Below are positions 22,586 through 35,330 of a stretch of DNA of 64,000 nt, piece after piece. The translations under genes and the position numbers were made by a program. Each line of letters starts with the position of its first letter. Within the stretch, counting starts at the first letter, position 1. The notes under the pieces are model-generated. The model saw only the letters and a program-made list of their open reading frames with translations. It was not told where the DNA came from and did no database searches. Source of the DNA: Thunnus maccoyii (Eukaryota; Chordata; Actinopteri; Scombriformes; Scombridae); NCBI RefSeq assembly GCF_910596095.1, contig NC_056539.1, forward strand, positions 20,327,001-20,391,000, in the 5' to 3' direction.

Positions 22586-25500
22586 ATGGATCCAAAGACG
22601 AGGAGGCTCGAGAGTCAACTGTGTAAAGCTGTGAAGGATGGAGACCCAAGGTGATGTGCAGCTCTCTCAGGCTTTCTCTTTGTTTTGCCCAGACATGTCC
22701 TCTGTTGAACAGGATGCGACAACAGAGTGGGAAATCCGATTGCTGGACATTTTTCCATCTAGACTTAGACTTATTTTCAGTGGCTACTAACCATCTTACA
22801 CGATTTTAACTAAGTTAGTCTTAAAATACAATTGTGAAGTAACTTGAGTGTCTTTGATGAACGAAAAAGTCATTTTCCAGTCGTGGCTTAACGTACTTGT
22901 AATCACTTAATATGTGTTTGAAGTCCTTATAAGCAACTTAGCCTTTAAAACAAGTATCTGATGCTGTTCGATGATCATTGTTTGAGTTGTAGACTGTTCA
23001 ACTGTAGCATTGTTTAGAAATCATCCGTAAGTCAGCACAGTTTAGGGTGCGTTTGTGACCACTGCTCTCCTGGTGTATGACATATAGTGTCCCTGTCATC
23101 TTTCAGACCTTTACCTTTGGGCGTAAAACATGTTTCTGTGGTTTTATTGATGCACCAGTGGGACCTTGTTTAGGGTATAATGATGGAGGATGTTATAAGT
23201 TATACAGATTGTAAAGCCTTCTGGGGAAAATAAAATATTTTAGGCCATATAAATAAAATATACCTGACCTGACTTCATGTTCGTTTAACAACAGATGTCC
23301 TTTATGACTGCTGATTTCAACTCAAAATTATTAACATACTTCACATAAACATTTAGGCTTGACCTACAGTGGATGGTTAATGAAAAAAGATTTAAAAAAA
23401 AAACTAGATAGAAAAGCCTGATAATAAGAGCCCAGACAGTAACTATCAAATCAGTGGAGTTTGTAATGTCCAGGTACATTAACTGATAGAGATGCAGATG
23501 TGATAATATCAGTACAATATCATTATGTATCAAGTACAGTAATGCAGAAATGACTGATGTGACAGCACTTCAGACAGTGACTGCTGTCGTTTATTGTTAC
23601 AACAATAAAGCTTCCTGAATTAATGGTGGATCAATGAAATCACCCCAAAACTGTATTATATGGCACAATTGTACCATAACTTATATTGAGTAAACAGTGA
23701 GACAAGCAGACCCACAACAGTGCCGACTTAAAGACCTCATGCACATTGTTTTTCAATGCAGCAGTACCAACCTCGCCTATGTCTTTGCAATACTTCTTCA
23801 ATGCAATATGCGACAGATTGTAACAGATCCCTCTTCCTTGGCAGATCTGTGCAGCTGCTTCTCTCACAAGGTGCAAGTCCTGACCTGGTTGGTAGTAAGG
23901 GGGTAGCTGCAATACACTTGGCTGTTGGCAAAGAGACTGAGAAGAACAACCGCTGCTTGAAAATGTTGCTGCAACATGGAGCTGACCCTAATATCAGGTA
24001 TGATTAATAACACAGTGGCATGAAAAATCAACTTGTCAGATAATTTTCCACATCGTATTGATCACATATATAACATCAGATACCCAATCTTGTCAAATTA
24101 TGTGTAAATTATATTATATGTGAATTTAAAGTTAATCTATAATAATATTTAAAGTATAAAAATGTTGTAAATTTAAATTTTAACATGACATAACATGGTA
24201 CAGCAGTTAATTTAATTTAATGATTGTGTGATTGTGTTTTCTTGTTTTTCTCCCAGATCATGTGATGGTCTGACTCCTGTTCACATTGCTGCCTTGTGGG
24301 GATGTTATCAAAACCTGAGGTTTCTCTTGATGAATGGAGGGAACCCCAACCTTAAAGATAATGTAAGAATAGTTTGGGTTTTTTTTAAAACATTATTATT
24401 AATTTTCCAGGGAAGTGCATGGGTTAGATGTCAGTCGCCTGAACAGCGCATGGCAAATCACTTCATATTTACATATACAGACACATTCACATAAACATTT
24501 TGCATGCTCCAAGATAACATTCTATAGAAAAATGACCCATTTTTGCTAACAGTGATTATTAAGTTCTTGCTATGGCTGTGTATTACAGATGAATGAATAC
24601 AGAGAAAATACCCAGAACTGAAACAAGAAATCTCCTAATATCTGGCTTTGAATGTCTGCTTCAGTTTGGTTAACTCCTGTTATCTTCATTCATGCAGGAA
24701 GGAAATACGCCTGGGCAGCTTGCAGAGCAACAGGAGAATCGAAAATGTGCCCAGCTTCTTCAGGAGCACCAGGTCAGCTGTGTGGACAAAGAAGAGGACG
24801 ACTGGCCTCATTTCCAATACTGTAAGAAAAATTCTTTGTCATCTTGGGTAGAACTTATAAATATTTAATCTTTAAAGCCCAATAGGGTTCAAACTTATTC
24901 TGTCTAACTTGTTATTTTAATAATAGAAGAAAAAAACTTGAAGAAAAAGATAATTAATCAGTGGTGTTGGAAAATGTAGATATATTACTTATTTATCCAG
25001 CCAGTCAAGTTTTTAACATGCTTCTTGTCTGCCAGCAGATGGTCATATCATTTTATTACCACCATCATTACTTTGATCACATACCATTCTCAAGCTTTAA
25101 CTTTCTTAAACACTTTGAATATTTAAAATCACACACATTTTAAAACCTTGTGATTTTTTTAACATGGAAACTCTACCAGTGTAGATCTTGTCTAGCAGCG
25201 TATAACAACTCAATCAGATGACTTGCAGCTACATCTTCTCAGTATTTGGCTGGCTTGTGGTAATTTTTTACTCGGTATGAACTGTGTTAATTCATATGTC
25301 TCTTTTTTTTTTCTCCACAGCTGTATGTTCAGACCAAACCGACCTGTCCAGCTATCCTGAATCAGACTACAGCTTCAGTTCCCAGACGTCTATGATAAGT
25401 GACTTTGGCGAAGCCCCATTGAGCAGCACGAGGCGCTCATCATTTTTCAACCTATCTAACATTAATGGAAGGCCGAGTTGCAGAGGAATATCATATAACA

Positions 25501-28500
25501 GACTTTCTAATATGGACACTAAACAGCATCATAACCAGGACTGGAACACTTCCTCACATTGGGCATCTGAAGGTCCCTCCATACTGTCAAGCACTCGCAT
25601 GTCTGCAGTGGGGCCTGCACCTGCAATATCAACTCTTAAGGAGGAGGATTTGTTCACTGATGATGGTTTGTTCACATCAAAAGCAAATGTACATACTGCT
25701 GCAACTGATGGCAGAATCTCTCCCTCCAGAAGAGACACTCTCCCTGCATTTCTGTCCAGGCGAGCGAGCCGTAAGAGTGTAAGCTTCAAGGATGTAGATG
25801 AATATTTCCCAGTTTTTAGTCCTGAATATCCAAAAGAGCAGCCCGCTGTCGGCACCAGCACCTTACCTTTTGACCTGTCTGAGTACTCTAGCTTCCTGGA
25901 TTCAGAACGTATGGCCACTGTTTTACCTGAGCAGGGTATCGACGTCACATCACCAGACCATGTTTATGTTTTTGGCAGGGAGAGCAGTGAGAGCACAGGA
26001 GAGGACATGGAGAAAACGGTCATCGTTAGTCACTGTGCTTTTGAAGAGAGTGATGATGAAAAAGAGGGTGAAAATGTAAAAGAGCCTCAGGGGAACATAT
26101 CGAAACAGCTAGCGGGTTCCTGCGGGGGCGGCAGCAGCAGTGAGACCGGCAGTAGTCATTACAGTAGCTGTGAGAGCGACCATTACACCAGCGCTCTGGA
26201 TGCTTCCATACACCCCAGGCATCTCTTACTCCCTGTGGTAGAGGAAATATCTGTTGGTGCTGAAGTTTCCAAAAAGACTGCTCAAACTGATACTCAGATA
26301 AATTCAAAACTGGAAAGTGTTGAGCATTTACCAGGTATGCTTGATAAACTGGACTTGTCAGAAGGAAAACACCCGAATAATGATGTATTTAAGGCGGACA
26401 CCCCACTGGATGACGCCGCAGAAGCGACAAAGGAAGACTTCAACTGTCCATTTACGCCAAGTCCTTTTGTAACAGGCAGGACACGTTCAAGGTTGAGTCG
26501 CTGCTCACTTAGAACAAGCAGAACACCCGAGAGCCTCCTCCTCACGTCTTCTCTGTTTGAGGAGACCCTACCTACACCAGTTCGATCGCGGCGTAAGATG
26601 CCCAGGCCTCAGAGCAGCGATGCCTTTTACAGTTCACCACATGCACCGTGTTATACACTATCCCATTCAGGGAGTAGCACAGGGGGAGACTCCTTGCCTG
26701 CTGATTGCCAGGAAACACAGTCCAGCACCCTCAAAGCCGGTTCAAGTGTTAGCAATAGCCAAGCTGATACCCTCATCCTCTCCAGGAATGTAAGTGACTC
26801 TGCTGTTGAATCACAGACTCTGTGTGACACAGTCGTACTGGAAAAAAATCAGGACTCTTCAGTGGATGCTTATGAAAGAAACCTTGCAGAGATTATACTG
26901 GCTATGCAAGACCAAGGCATGGATCTTGCTGAGGGTGGGGATTTTCTAACTGATGATCTGACAAGTACAGATGAGGCAACAACAAGGGGAAATGTAAATG
27001 ATGCCCCTGATGTGGACCGCCTGAAAAACAAAGATGACTGGATCACTGAGGACTGTAGCTCTCAGCCGGAATCTGTGTCATCTTCATCCAGCTCCAGCTA
27101 TTTTTCCCCAAGGAGGTCCAGGGAAGACTCTGACCTTCCTTGCACCCCAGGCACCGGATGCACCCCTAGATACAGTATGAGCCGGCTCTCAAGCTACCAC
27201 AGGCCACAGCACCTGGCTAACCTGTCTTACACCCCCGGGGGGCGTCCAGTCATTCAGGATGTGGATGAACCAGTGGAGTACCTCTACACTGATACAGAAC
27301 AAGGCCACAAGCTGATTGAGACTCATGTCCCACCTACAGCTAACACCTCATTCAGCTCCAGCATGAGTACTACCAGCAGCGAGGAGACCATCCTTTATGA
27401 CTGGCGCTCTATGCAGACCGACATGAAGCAGAACACAGAAAAGGAGAACCAGAAACCACAGGAGACATTACAAAATGAGGAAAGAGATGAGGGAAAGGAC
27501 AGGTTGTTGGCAGAAACCAAAGGGATGACTGACAAGGAGCTGAGACTGAGGCTAGTGGAGCTGGGGCAGAACCCAGGTCCCATCAACAGCCGTACCAGGC
27601 CAGCATACATTCGAAAGCTGTGCCGCCTCGTTCAGGAGTCAAATTCCCAATCACCACATCACCAGAAACAGTTAAGCCAGTCAAAAACAGGTAATGATTG
27701 TGTTCCTAATGATTTTTTTGATTACTGTTTACCTAAATTGAGCTTTTAGTTCTCTCATTAAGTAGCATAAAAATGGAAAAATTAAACTTGTTATTTGGCA
27801 TTGAAGGTCTCCAACACTGAACTATATGATACATATTCATATGCTGTCATTATTATTATTTAGCTAAAGTCGCGATTGTATCGTTGTTTAGTAATCATCA
27901 CTCTCACTGAAACAGCAAGTCATTTTCGTGTTCTTTTTTCTCTTAGTTCCTGCAGATTTAGGTTATAGTCCAGAACTAAATCTGGCCCTGCAGACCTTCA
28001 AGCTGCCTGATTGCCGGGCTGACGAGCAGGCTTTGTGCCAGCAGTTTGACCAACCAGATCAGAACAGGAAGTGGAGGGAGGGCATAATCAAGTCCAGCTT
28101 CAACTACTTGCTGCTCGACCCAAGGTCTGTTGTCTCTCATGTTGCTTTGTGTTTGTCTTTGCAGTGTTGCAAGCTGTCCAATAAGATATAGACTTTGCAA
28201 AAATTTGCCCGATTTACAAGATGTGGTAATTCTTACTTTGCATGTGAAATGAAATTTCTACAGTACACTGCTTACATCAAGTACTGGAGGCCACAAGTAT
28301 GTGTGTATGATAAGAAATCATTATCAGAACAAAGAAATCATTATCAGAAACAAGTAAGGTAAAAAATCAGGAAAAGACATTTGCTAAATTGGCACCAGTT
28401 TCTCAGTAGAGAGACTCAGTAGAGACAGTTAAAGTCACCTCCACAAATGTGTGTTTTTAGTAATTTAGCTCCATGATCATATCAATTCTGGCAGTGGTGG

Positions 28501-30200
28501 CCTAGAGGTTAGAGAAGCAAGCTTGTGACCGGAAGGTTGTCGGTTCAATCCTCGGACCGGCTGGATAAGTCTGGGTAGGGAAAGTGAAAAAGCAGTGCTT
28601 GCTCCTCCCTCATTACCACCACTGAGGTGCCCTTGACTCTTCAAAATTAAGCAATCACCATTCAGTTTTCGTTATATCTGTAGGACTGTTCTTTCCTTGT
28701 TGAGTCAGTCCACACCCTTGTAATGCAGATGCACACCTTTCACATTCAAAACATAATTTAAATGGATCTTTCCTTTTCTTCTCTCTCAGAGTGACAAACA
28801 GCCTCCCGTTCAGGAGTCAGACCATGACTCCACAGGAGTGTTTCCAGACTTTCATCCACGCTATATTTTATGTGGGCAAAGGAAAACGCTCCCGCCCCTA
28901 CAGCCACTTGTATGAGGCTTTGGAGTACTACAAAGGGGACAAAACGTCCAAGGTGAGTTTAATTAATTAAATTCAGTTTAAATGAAATTAGATATAAAAA
29001 TTGTATATAAAACACTTTTCCATTTCTTCTCTGTGACAGAAACTGTGCCGCAAAGTGCAGCACATCCTTCAGGTATGGGACGCCAAGCAGGGCGTCATCT
29101 CACTGCATTGTTTCCAGAACGTCATTCCAGTGGAGGCTTACACAAGAGAGGCCTGCATGGTGGAGGCCATTGGTGAGTAGAAGGAAGGTGAAATTCAACC
29201 AGTTACCTCTTGTCTATCTCACTGGAAAATTCAGGAATATAATTTGAGAACCCAGTACCCATCTGCTCTTTTTTTGGGTATTAAATCACCTTGTCAAAGC
29301 TTATTTTGTGATACTATTCCCTGGTTATTAGATATAATACAGCTTTTTAGGTTGTAGTTGTAGACTAAAGAGGGGAAGTTTGAGAACTGCAGAGCCAAAA
29401 AAGTAAAAAATAATAAATAAACAAAGGGTTGAAAATATTGAAGCAATTAGACAAAGAAGATGCAGGAGAGTGACACACATGGTTGTGACCAACTGCATGT
29501 GTGTCTAAGGATAGAGGGTGTTGTATGTTGTACAGATTTGTGAATTGTGTAGATGGGCTATATAAATGAAATTGACTTGATTTGACCAACATAAGGGACT
29601 GGAGAAGAACTGGATATACAGAATGTAGCCACTTTGTTTTTGTAATTAAATTTTCAAGTTTTTTACTGCTGGATGTAATATCATAACTTCAGTGCCACTT
29701 TAAAAAAATCAAACACGTGACCACTGGCAGTTCAAAAGTACTCGTAATACCTGTAATAGTTCTAAACTGTTCATTTTTGATAAATTGCAGTTTTAGTCTA
29801 CCACATTTTTGACATTGAATATGGCTGTTATATTTTCCAGAAGGGTTTGTCTTGATCTCACTGGTCCTTCCTTCTTGATTTACATTTTACATTATTTCTT
29901 ACAGTGCTGGTAAGTTTAATAATGTTGTGACCATAGCTAAATAAGCACAAATGAAACAATAAAGTTATTGGAAATGTTCTCATGGCAGTTCAGCCTGTCT
30001 ATAACACACTTCATTCTCCAATCACGTTCCCAGGGTTAAAGATGCTCACCAATCAGAAGCGGGGAGATTACTATGGTGTGGTGTCCAACTGGCAGTTAAA
30101 GAGGAAGCGTGAGCTGGGTGTCCACCTGCTCTACCGGGCCATGCAGATCTTTCTGGCTGAGGGTGAGAGACAGCTCAGACCAGCAGACATCAGACAGTAG
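22586..30200 (+). CDS. ankle1: Ankyrin repeat and LEM domain-containing protein 1 (GIY-YIG endonuclease)
   Basis: Exons: 22586-22650, 23845-23997, 24257-24362, 24698-24821, 25321-27690, 27947-28124, 28790-28952, 29040-29172, 30034-30200 (TAG). They total 3459 nt, 1152 residues. Ankyrin repeats span about residues 20-140 (VQLLLSQGASPDLVGSKG, LKMLLQHGADPN, GLTPVHIAALWG, NTPGQLAEQ). Residues 150-880 are a Ser/Thr/acidic linker without recognisable fold. A LEM domain lies at about 883-923 (MTDKELRLRLVELG...). The GIY-YIG nuclease spans about 940-1145, with IFYVGKGKR at 1024-1032, the REACMVEAIG helix and MLTNQKRG. All introns are GT-AG and phases agree. ANKLE1/LEM-3 proteins cleave DNA, including chromatin bridges at the midbody in worms, and shuttle between cytoplasm and nucleus. 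Human ANKLE1 is about half this length; the extra lies in the linker, as a single 2370-bp exon. Confidence 0.93.
22651..23844 (+). other. First intron of ankle1
   Basis: This 1194-bp intron starts GTGATG and ends CTTGGCAG, and the join gives an in-frame Arg codon leading into the first ankyrin repeat. It holds no repeat or ORF that I can support. Confidence 0.75.
28490..28655 (+). mobile_element. tRNA-derived SINE in ankle1 intron 6
   Basis: A tRNA-like head carries an RNA polymerase III A box (TGGCCTAGAGG, 28498-28508) and a B box (GGTTCAATCC, 28542-28551) at normal spacing. A body (GTAGGGAAAGTGAAAAAGCA...CACTGAGGTGCCCTTGA) follows, resembling the tRNA-derived SINEs common in teleosts. No cloverleaf with intact acceptor stem closes, so it is not a tRNA gene. 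The right boundary is approximate. Confidence 0.8.
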
Positions 30201-33200
30201 CGGCCCCCACTGGAGGGGGGTGTAAAGTGCAACACGGAGCCAACTATCCGATGGGAAAATACCACTAGTTCAGAATCCAAAGTCAATTTTGCACTCAAGA
30301 GTTGGGTGGGAGTTTACAACATCCCTTGGTCTGATTTCTCTTTCCTTTCACAATATACAGTTTGTCGCACGTCATATCCTCTGGTAACATTTAGATCCCT
30401 TGAGCTTGTCAGTTAACATCTTTCTGCTTTTTTCTATTCAAGTGTCTTAAGTGTTAGTGTTCTATTCAATTCAGAAAAGCTGCCTTGTTTCCTAATTTCT
30501 TTGCATATATTAATTATAATCTGCCTAGATTTGTCTCATCTCTGATTCCACAAAAAATTAAAAGTGGAGTCATGTCGTCCTGTATGCATTAAGTTTTCTA
30601 CTGACAGAAAAGTCAGTGAATGAGCAACATGATGTGAAAAACAAAACTGTGAGACTGCAGATGTTTCAGATGTCATGACAAATAAGCACAACAGTCAGTT
30701 TTCAAAAACATTCTTCCCAGTAGGATATTTTTCTTCTTGAATTCTTCATCACTAATGTCTTTTCCATATTGATACACAACCATATGCAAATGTCTTATGC
30801 AGCATTATCAAATTAACTAGTTCCAGATTGCATAGAGCAATTATAGTTTTCTCTCAACCTCATACTGTATCACCTGGGGCTGGCTTTAGGAAAAAAATTA
30901 ACGTGTCTTGACTGAGTTTTGTGTGAGGTGCACACATTCTATTTTTATAAATACCACTTCATGTGCAGGAAATGGCGTGTGCATGTTTTTCGTGCGGACT
31001 CATCGTTTATACATCTGGCCTCTGGTAGTTAATCACTTTGCTTTTGTAGTGTTAAAAGACAGATGGAGATGAATATCAGCAGAGGCTGGTCACTGGTACT
31101 TAGCATGATAGGATTCATGGCTAAATAAAGAACGGAGTGTATAGTTTTAGAAACTTAATGTTTGATAAAATATCGCATGACTTGTTTACATGGCTGGATT
31201 TCCATTTCATTTGTTATGCCATTTTGTTTCTGTAAAAAAATGCTTTGCAGGCAAGCTGATGATATGATAATGATAGGTGTTAATTTGTATACATTTCTTT
31301 AAGAAATGCCAGCAGTTATGTAGAAACACAGTGTTTGAGTTCGTATTACATCAGCAATTATGATGTTAAGAGATCTATCGGCCAAAGTAATCCCAGGTTG
31401 AAGTTACTTTTTTTCTTGAAAAGTTTGCTTACATTCTGATCTCATGGTCTACACATTAATGACCTGAGCTTCAAAACCATCCATTGTCTACTCAGGGTTT
31501 TATACTTGATCAATTGTATTTTGGATGTATACATATATTTTTTTACATTCCCAGCCCCTAAGTTAAAGAAATAAATGCATTAAATCATCATAAAGTGGAG
31601 TAAAACACGTGACCTATAGCATTAACTTTTAATTATGAAATTAATATTACATATTAATTTAATAGTACAGTGAAAAAAGAAATGGACACAAAGCCCCTTG
31701 ATTATGATCTGTGTTTGACATGGTTTCATGATTGATTGATGTAATAATGTAGTGCTCTCTTTTCATTATTATCTCCAACTGCTACTGTTACTGTCATATC
31801 TTTGCTCCTTTACTTTTCATTCCTGTAAACATAGTGAAAAAAATACAACATAAACCTGAACTGGATGAGTCTTTGTCATTTCTTGTTCATGTCTTGTTCT
31901 GTGGTGTCCCTCTAGTGGACAAAGGAAGTCATTAAATTTTGTTTTTCAAATTCAGTTATTCTCCTCATGCAGTAAGCGGTCTTCTTCCACTATGATTTAT
32001 TCAAATTAGTGTTTGGTGTTAATATTACAAGCATTTATCTCATGTAGAGCTTTATATTGCATTTAAGCCTAATACCCCTATTTACAAAAGAGATTCAAAA
32101 ACTTTGAAAAATTTAATTTAGGAACCATTTATGTATTTTAATATCTGCAAGTCACTGAGAAATAAATTTGTACATGTCTACCATTTTGAGTTTAGAGTTT
32201 CAGTTGCATCAGTCCTACAAAAAAAAAACACAATTTACTGTAGGCTTTGACAGTGTGCTGGCAAGAATTATTCTTTTTTTCTAGATGAGACAGTGCACAT
32301 CTAATTTAGGAACAATGGTCTTCAATTACTGTTATCATGACTCATTCAGTTTCATAGGTCTACAGCTTCTTGCTAGTGGTTAGAAAATATTTTCTTCCGA
32401 GCATCATCATGGTTTCTACAATAAACACCATCAATGTCCTCTACTCTCTTGCATCAGCTGCGAGCCACAGTGACCCCACTGAGACATTAAATCAGGGCTG
32501 CATATCTCATCTGAATATTTGCTCTCATACGCACACATTTCACAATTTGGACTCGAGACAATGGTCTTAAATGTGCAGAATAAATATTGTGTAATATAGA
32601 CAATCTTAAAATAGCACTTTATTAAAAAAATAAAGTAATAGCAGTAATGCTGATACTGTTCATCGTCAATACTATATTGCACAGCTATTTTGAAAGCTAG
32701 AGATTACAATAATGTGACCTGTGGTGCATAAATGAAACTAAAAGACCACGTAAAGACGGGTTTTTCCCCTTTTGCACCTGTACTGTTCTCCATCACTGCT
32801 GGTCAAACACTGGCTATAACACAGAATGAGCACCCTTCAGTTTTTCAGTGAAATACTGTGCAGGTACTTTCCTTGCTGGGTAGCACAGTGACCTGAAACT
32901 AACACATAACACACCCAGCAGACTCTGAAAGTCAATTAGTATCTAAGTATGTAATAGTATTTTCTTAGAGTGCTTCTTTCAATCACTGGTTAAATCAAGG
33001 CTTAAGGAACCAACTTTACTGTGTCACTGTGATTATTTGTTTTCCTCATGCAACAGAATAAGACAGCTCAGCGGACACGTGCATACACACAAAGAAGGAT
33101 CACAATATAGATATAGTATATTTTGCTCATAAAAATACAAATGATTCAAGTTCAATTTACTGGAATTATACAATGGCTCAAGTTGTATTTTTCTAAAAAT

Positions 33201-34190
33201 ATATTTTTCTCAATTAGGCCAGCTGGATAAGCAGTTGACTTTATCTTGTTTTGCAGAAAAAACCTCTACCAGTATATTGATTTTATTTACATTATATACT
33301 GCCTCATAAATTTTTAATAGAAATTATATGGCATTTAATTTAAAATGATAGAGTAAATATGAATCTTGTTATCACATAGTAATCTACTCTAAATTGAGGC
33401 CAAATTAATTTGGGCAAATAAGGAAGCAAGGGGCAGTTGTTTAGTTTGTTTACTTTGCACGTTGAGTCATAACAGTTTTTGCAGATTGCTGTCATTGTTG
33501 CAAGTTGTCTTTATTTTAACCGCTCCTGCTGCTCAGACAGCTTGTTTAGCTTGTGCATGCGTCATAACTGTACTGTTATTGTTTGTATGTACTGTATGTA
33601 TGTAACTTGGTCACTAATCTATTGAATAAAAATACATTTCTTTAAAAGGTTTATATAATCCTAATATATATATTAACACATAGGACCCTTTACACTAGTA
33701 CACAAGTATTATCATACTATTAACAGTATTTTAATGTATTACATTATCCCCTTGTAAATAATAATTTATATTAATATTGTAAATGTGAAGAATCAATGTA
33801 AACACCATAAAAGACTTTTTTTTTTATTCAACAATTTTTCAACACATTGTTTCTTGCTGTAAAATTTGAGCGGGGTTGGAACACATTCACCTAATACAAA
33901 ACGTTCAAGGTAATGATTAATCAGCTGTTACCAAAAAAAAAAAAAAAATCATATCAAATCTTATCAATAGTCAGTAGTAACACTGAATATTGTCTAGGTT
34001 TAAATATCCATTAGATCACTGGCATGTTACATTAATAATAGCAATTATTTTTTTTATTTTTTTTTTCTGAATACTTGAAGAAATTGGCTTTGATTCTGTG
34101 TCACATTTAACCTAATCACTCTCACATCTGCTCTGACCGAACTAAAGAAAGTAACTTGAAAGACCGACAACATCACTGAGGGATCAAATG
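30201..34190. other. ankle1 3' UTR and AT-rich intergenic DNA
   Basis: The ankle1 3' UTR begins here. The first plausible AATAAA is at 31124-31129, with later ones near 31570 and 32160; none can be chosen from sequence. The rest is AT-rich with poly-A/T runs (for example near 33933 and 34050). I see no exon, RNA gene or named repeat. Confidence 0.5.
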
Positions 34191-35330
34191 ATGAACTTTA
34201 TTCAATAAAATACAACAGACCATCCAGCAAAAATTGTATAACAATCATGAATACGCAATACAGCTCTGTGACTTAATGGTTCTTAAATGGTTTGCCAGAC
34301 AGAAAAACATTAATGAAACACAAATAAAGCATTTTATTCTACATAATATGAACATGTTTGTTCCAAAATTACGTTTACCATTTGAAAGATGTTCAAGTAT
34401 CTACTAAACTTACCTCAACATGTAAACAAATGATGACATTTATGACTATTAATGAGTAAATTCTTTGTAATGAAAGGTGAACATGTGACCAAAAAGTTAA
34501 TTTATCCAATTGGAATGCATTTGTTCGTCTTCAACACACTCTTGTCTCTCCCAAGTAATATTTACAGTAACTAAAACATTTTTCAGACACTAGATGCAAC
34601 CCGAGCCACACATTATGCATGTATTTTTCTTCAAAAGGTCATTTTGTCCAAATATCTCTTGCATCTTTTTTTCCATTTTCCTCTGCTGCTGTAGCCCGAC
34701 TCGGACTCACCCACCCCAGCCAGTGTGATCGAGATGCAATCTGAGCTGCCTGTCAATTCACACCACCTGTGTTTGCATGTTGGTGGGAGGCAAGGGGGGG
34801 AGACAGGCGGAGAAATAAATAATGCCATCATCAGCATATCGTGACGCTATTCCTTGTGACGGTCGGCTGAAATCTGGGACACAGTTGCATTCATCGTTCA
34901 GTGAGCTCTTCCACACAGTTAAACCCACCGACAGCAATGAATGTTGATTGTGACCTTTGCTGTGGTTTTGAAGCTTTTTTGAAGAAAGTATTTTTTTCTC
35001 CCCCTTTTTTTGTGGATGTTTGTTTGTGGAAGAGGGATGCAGTTTTCTTCTTGTGATGGTTCAAGGAGTCATCGGCCATGCCTATGTGCAGGTTTCTGCA
35101 TGTGTTTTACTTCTTTTTCTTTCTTTTTTGAGACACTGAGTGACAAAGGCTGGCCACAGGGTACAATCAACGGTCGATGGTTTTTTCAATTTAGCTGAAA
35201 CTCACCGACAGCGTTGAATGTTCACTGGGGCGAGCACAGACCTGATGGTGACTAGGGATGACAGTCTGCTTAGAGATGCAGAGGGAGCGTGTCCTCTCTG
35301 CTAACTCTCTCTAAGTCCCTCTGTTATCTG
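34191..35330 (-). other. 3'-UTR-like or conserved-looking block, minus strand
   Basis: A reverse-strand AATAAA lies at 34197-34202. To its right is about 1.1 kb of non-repetitive sequence of mixed composition, with an imperfect direct repeat (ACCGACAGCAATGAATGTTG near 34927, ACCGACAGCGTTGAATGTTC near 35203). This would fit the 3' UTR of a minus-strand gene whose coding part lies to the right, or a conserved regulatory block. I find no minus-strand coding exon next to it, so the gene is hypothetical. Confidence 0.25.

Noticed and set aside
25529..25948. 139-codon ORF on the minus strand
   Set aside because: It is a shadow of the large ankle1 exon and has no recognisable domain.
28490..28570. 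tRNA gene
   Set aside because: A and B boxes are present but no acceptor or anticodon stem closes, and a SINE body follows. Treated as a tRNA-derived SINE.
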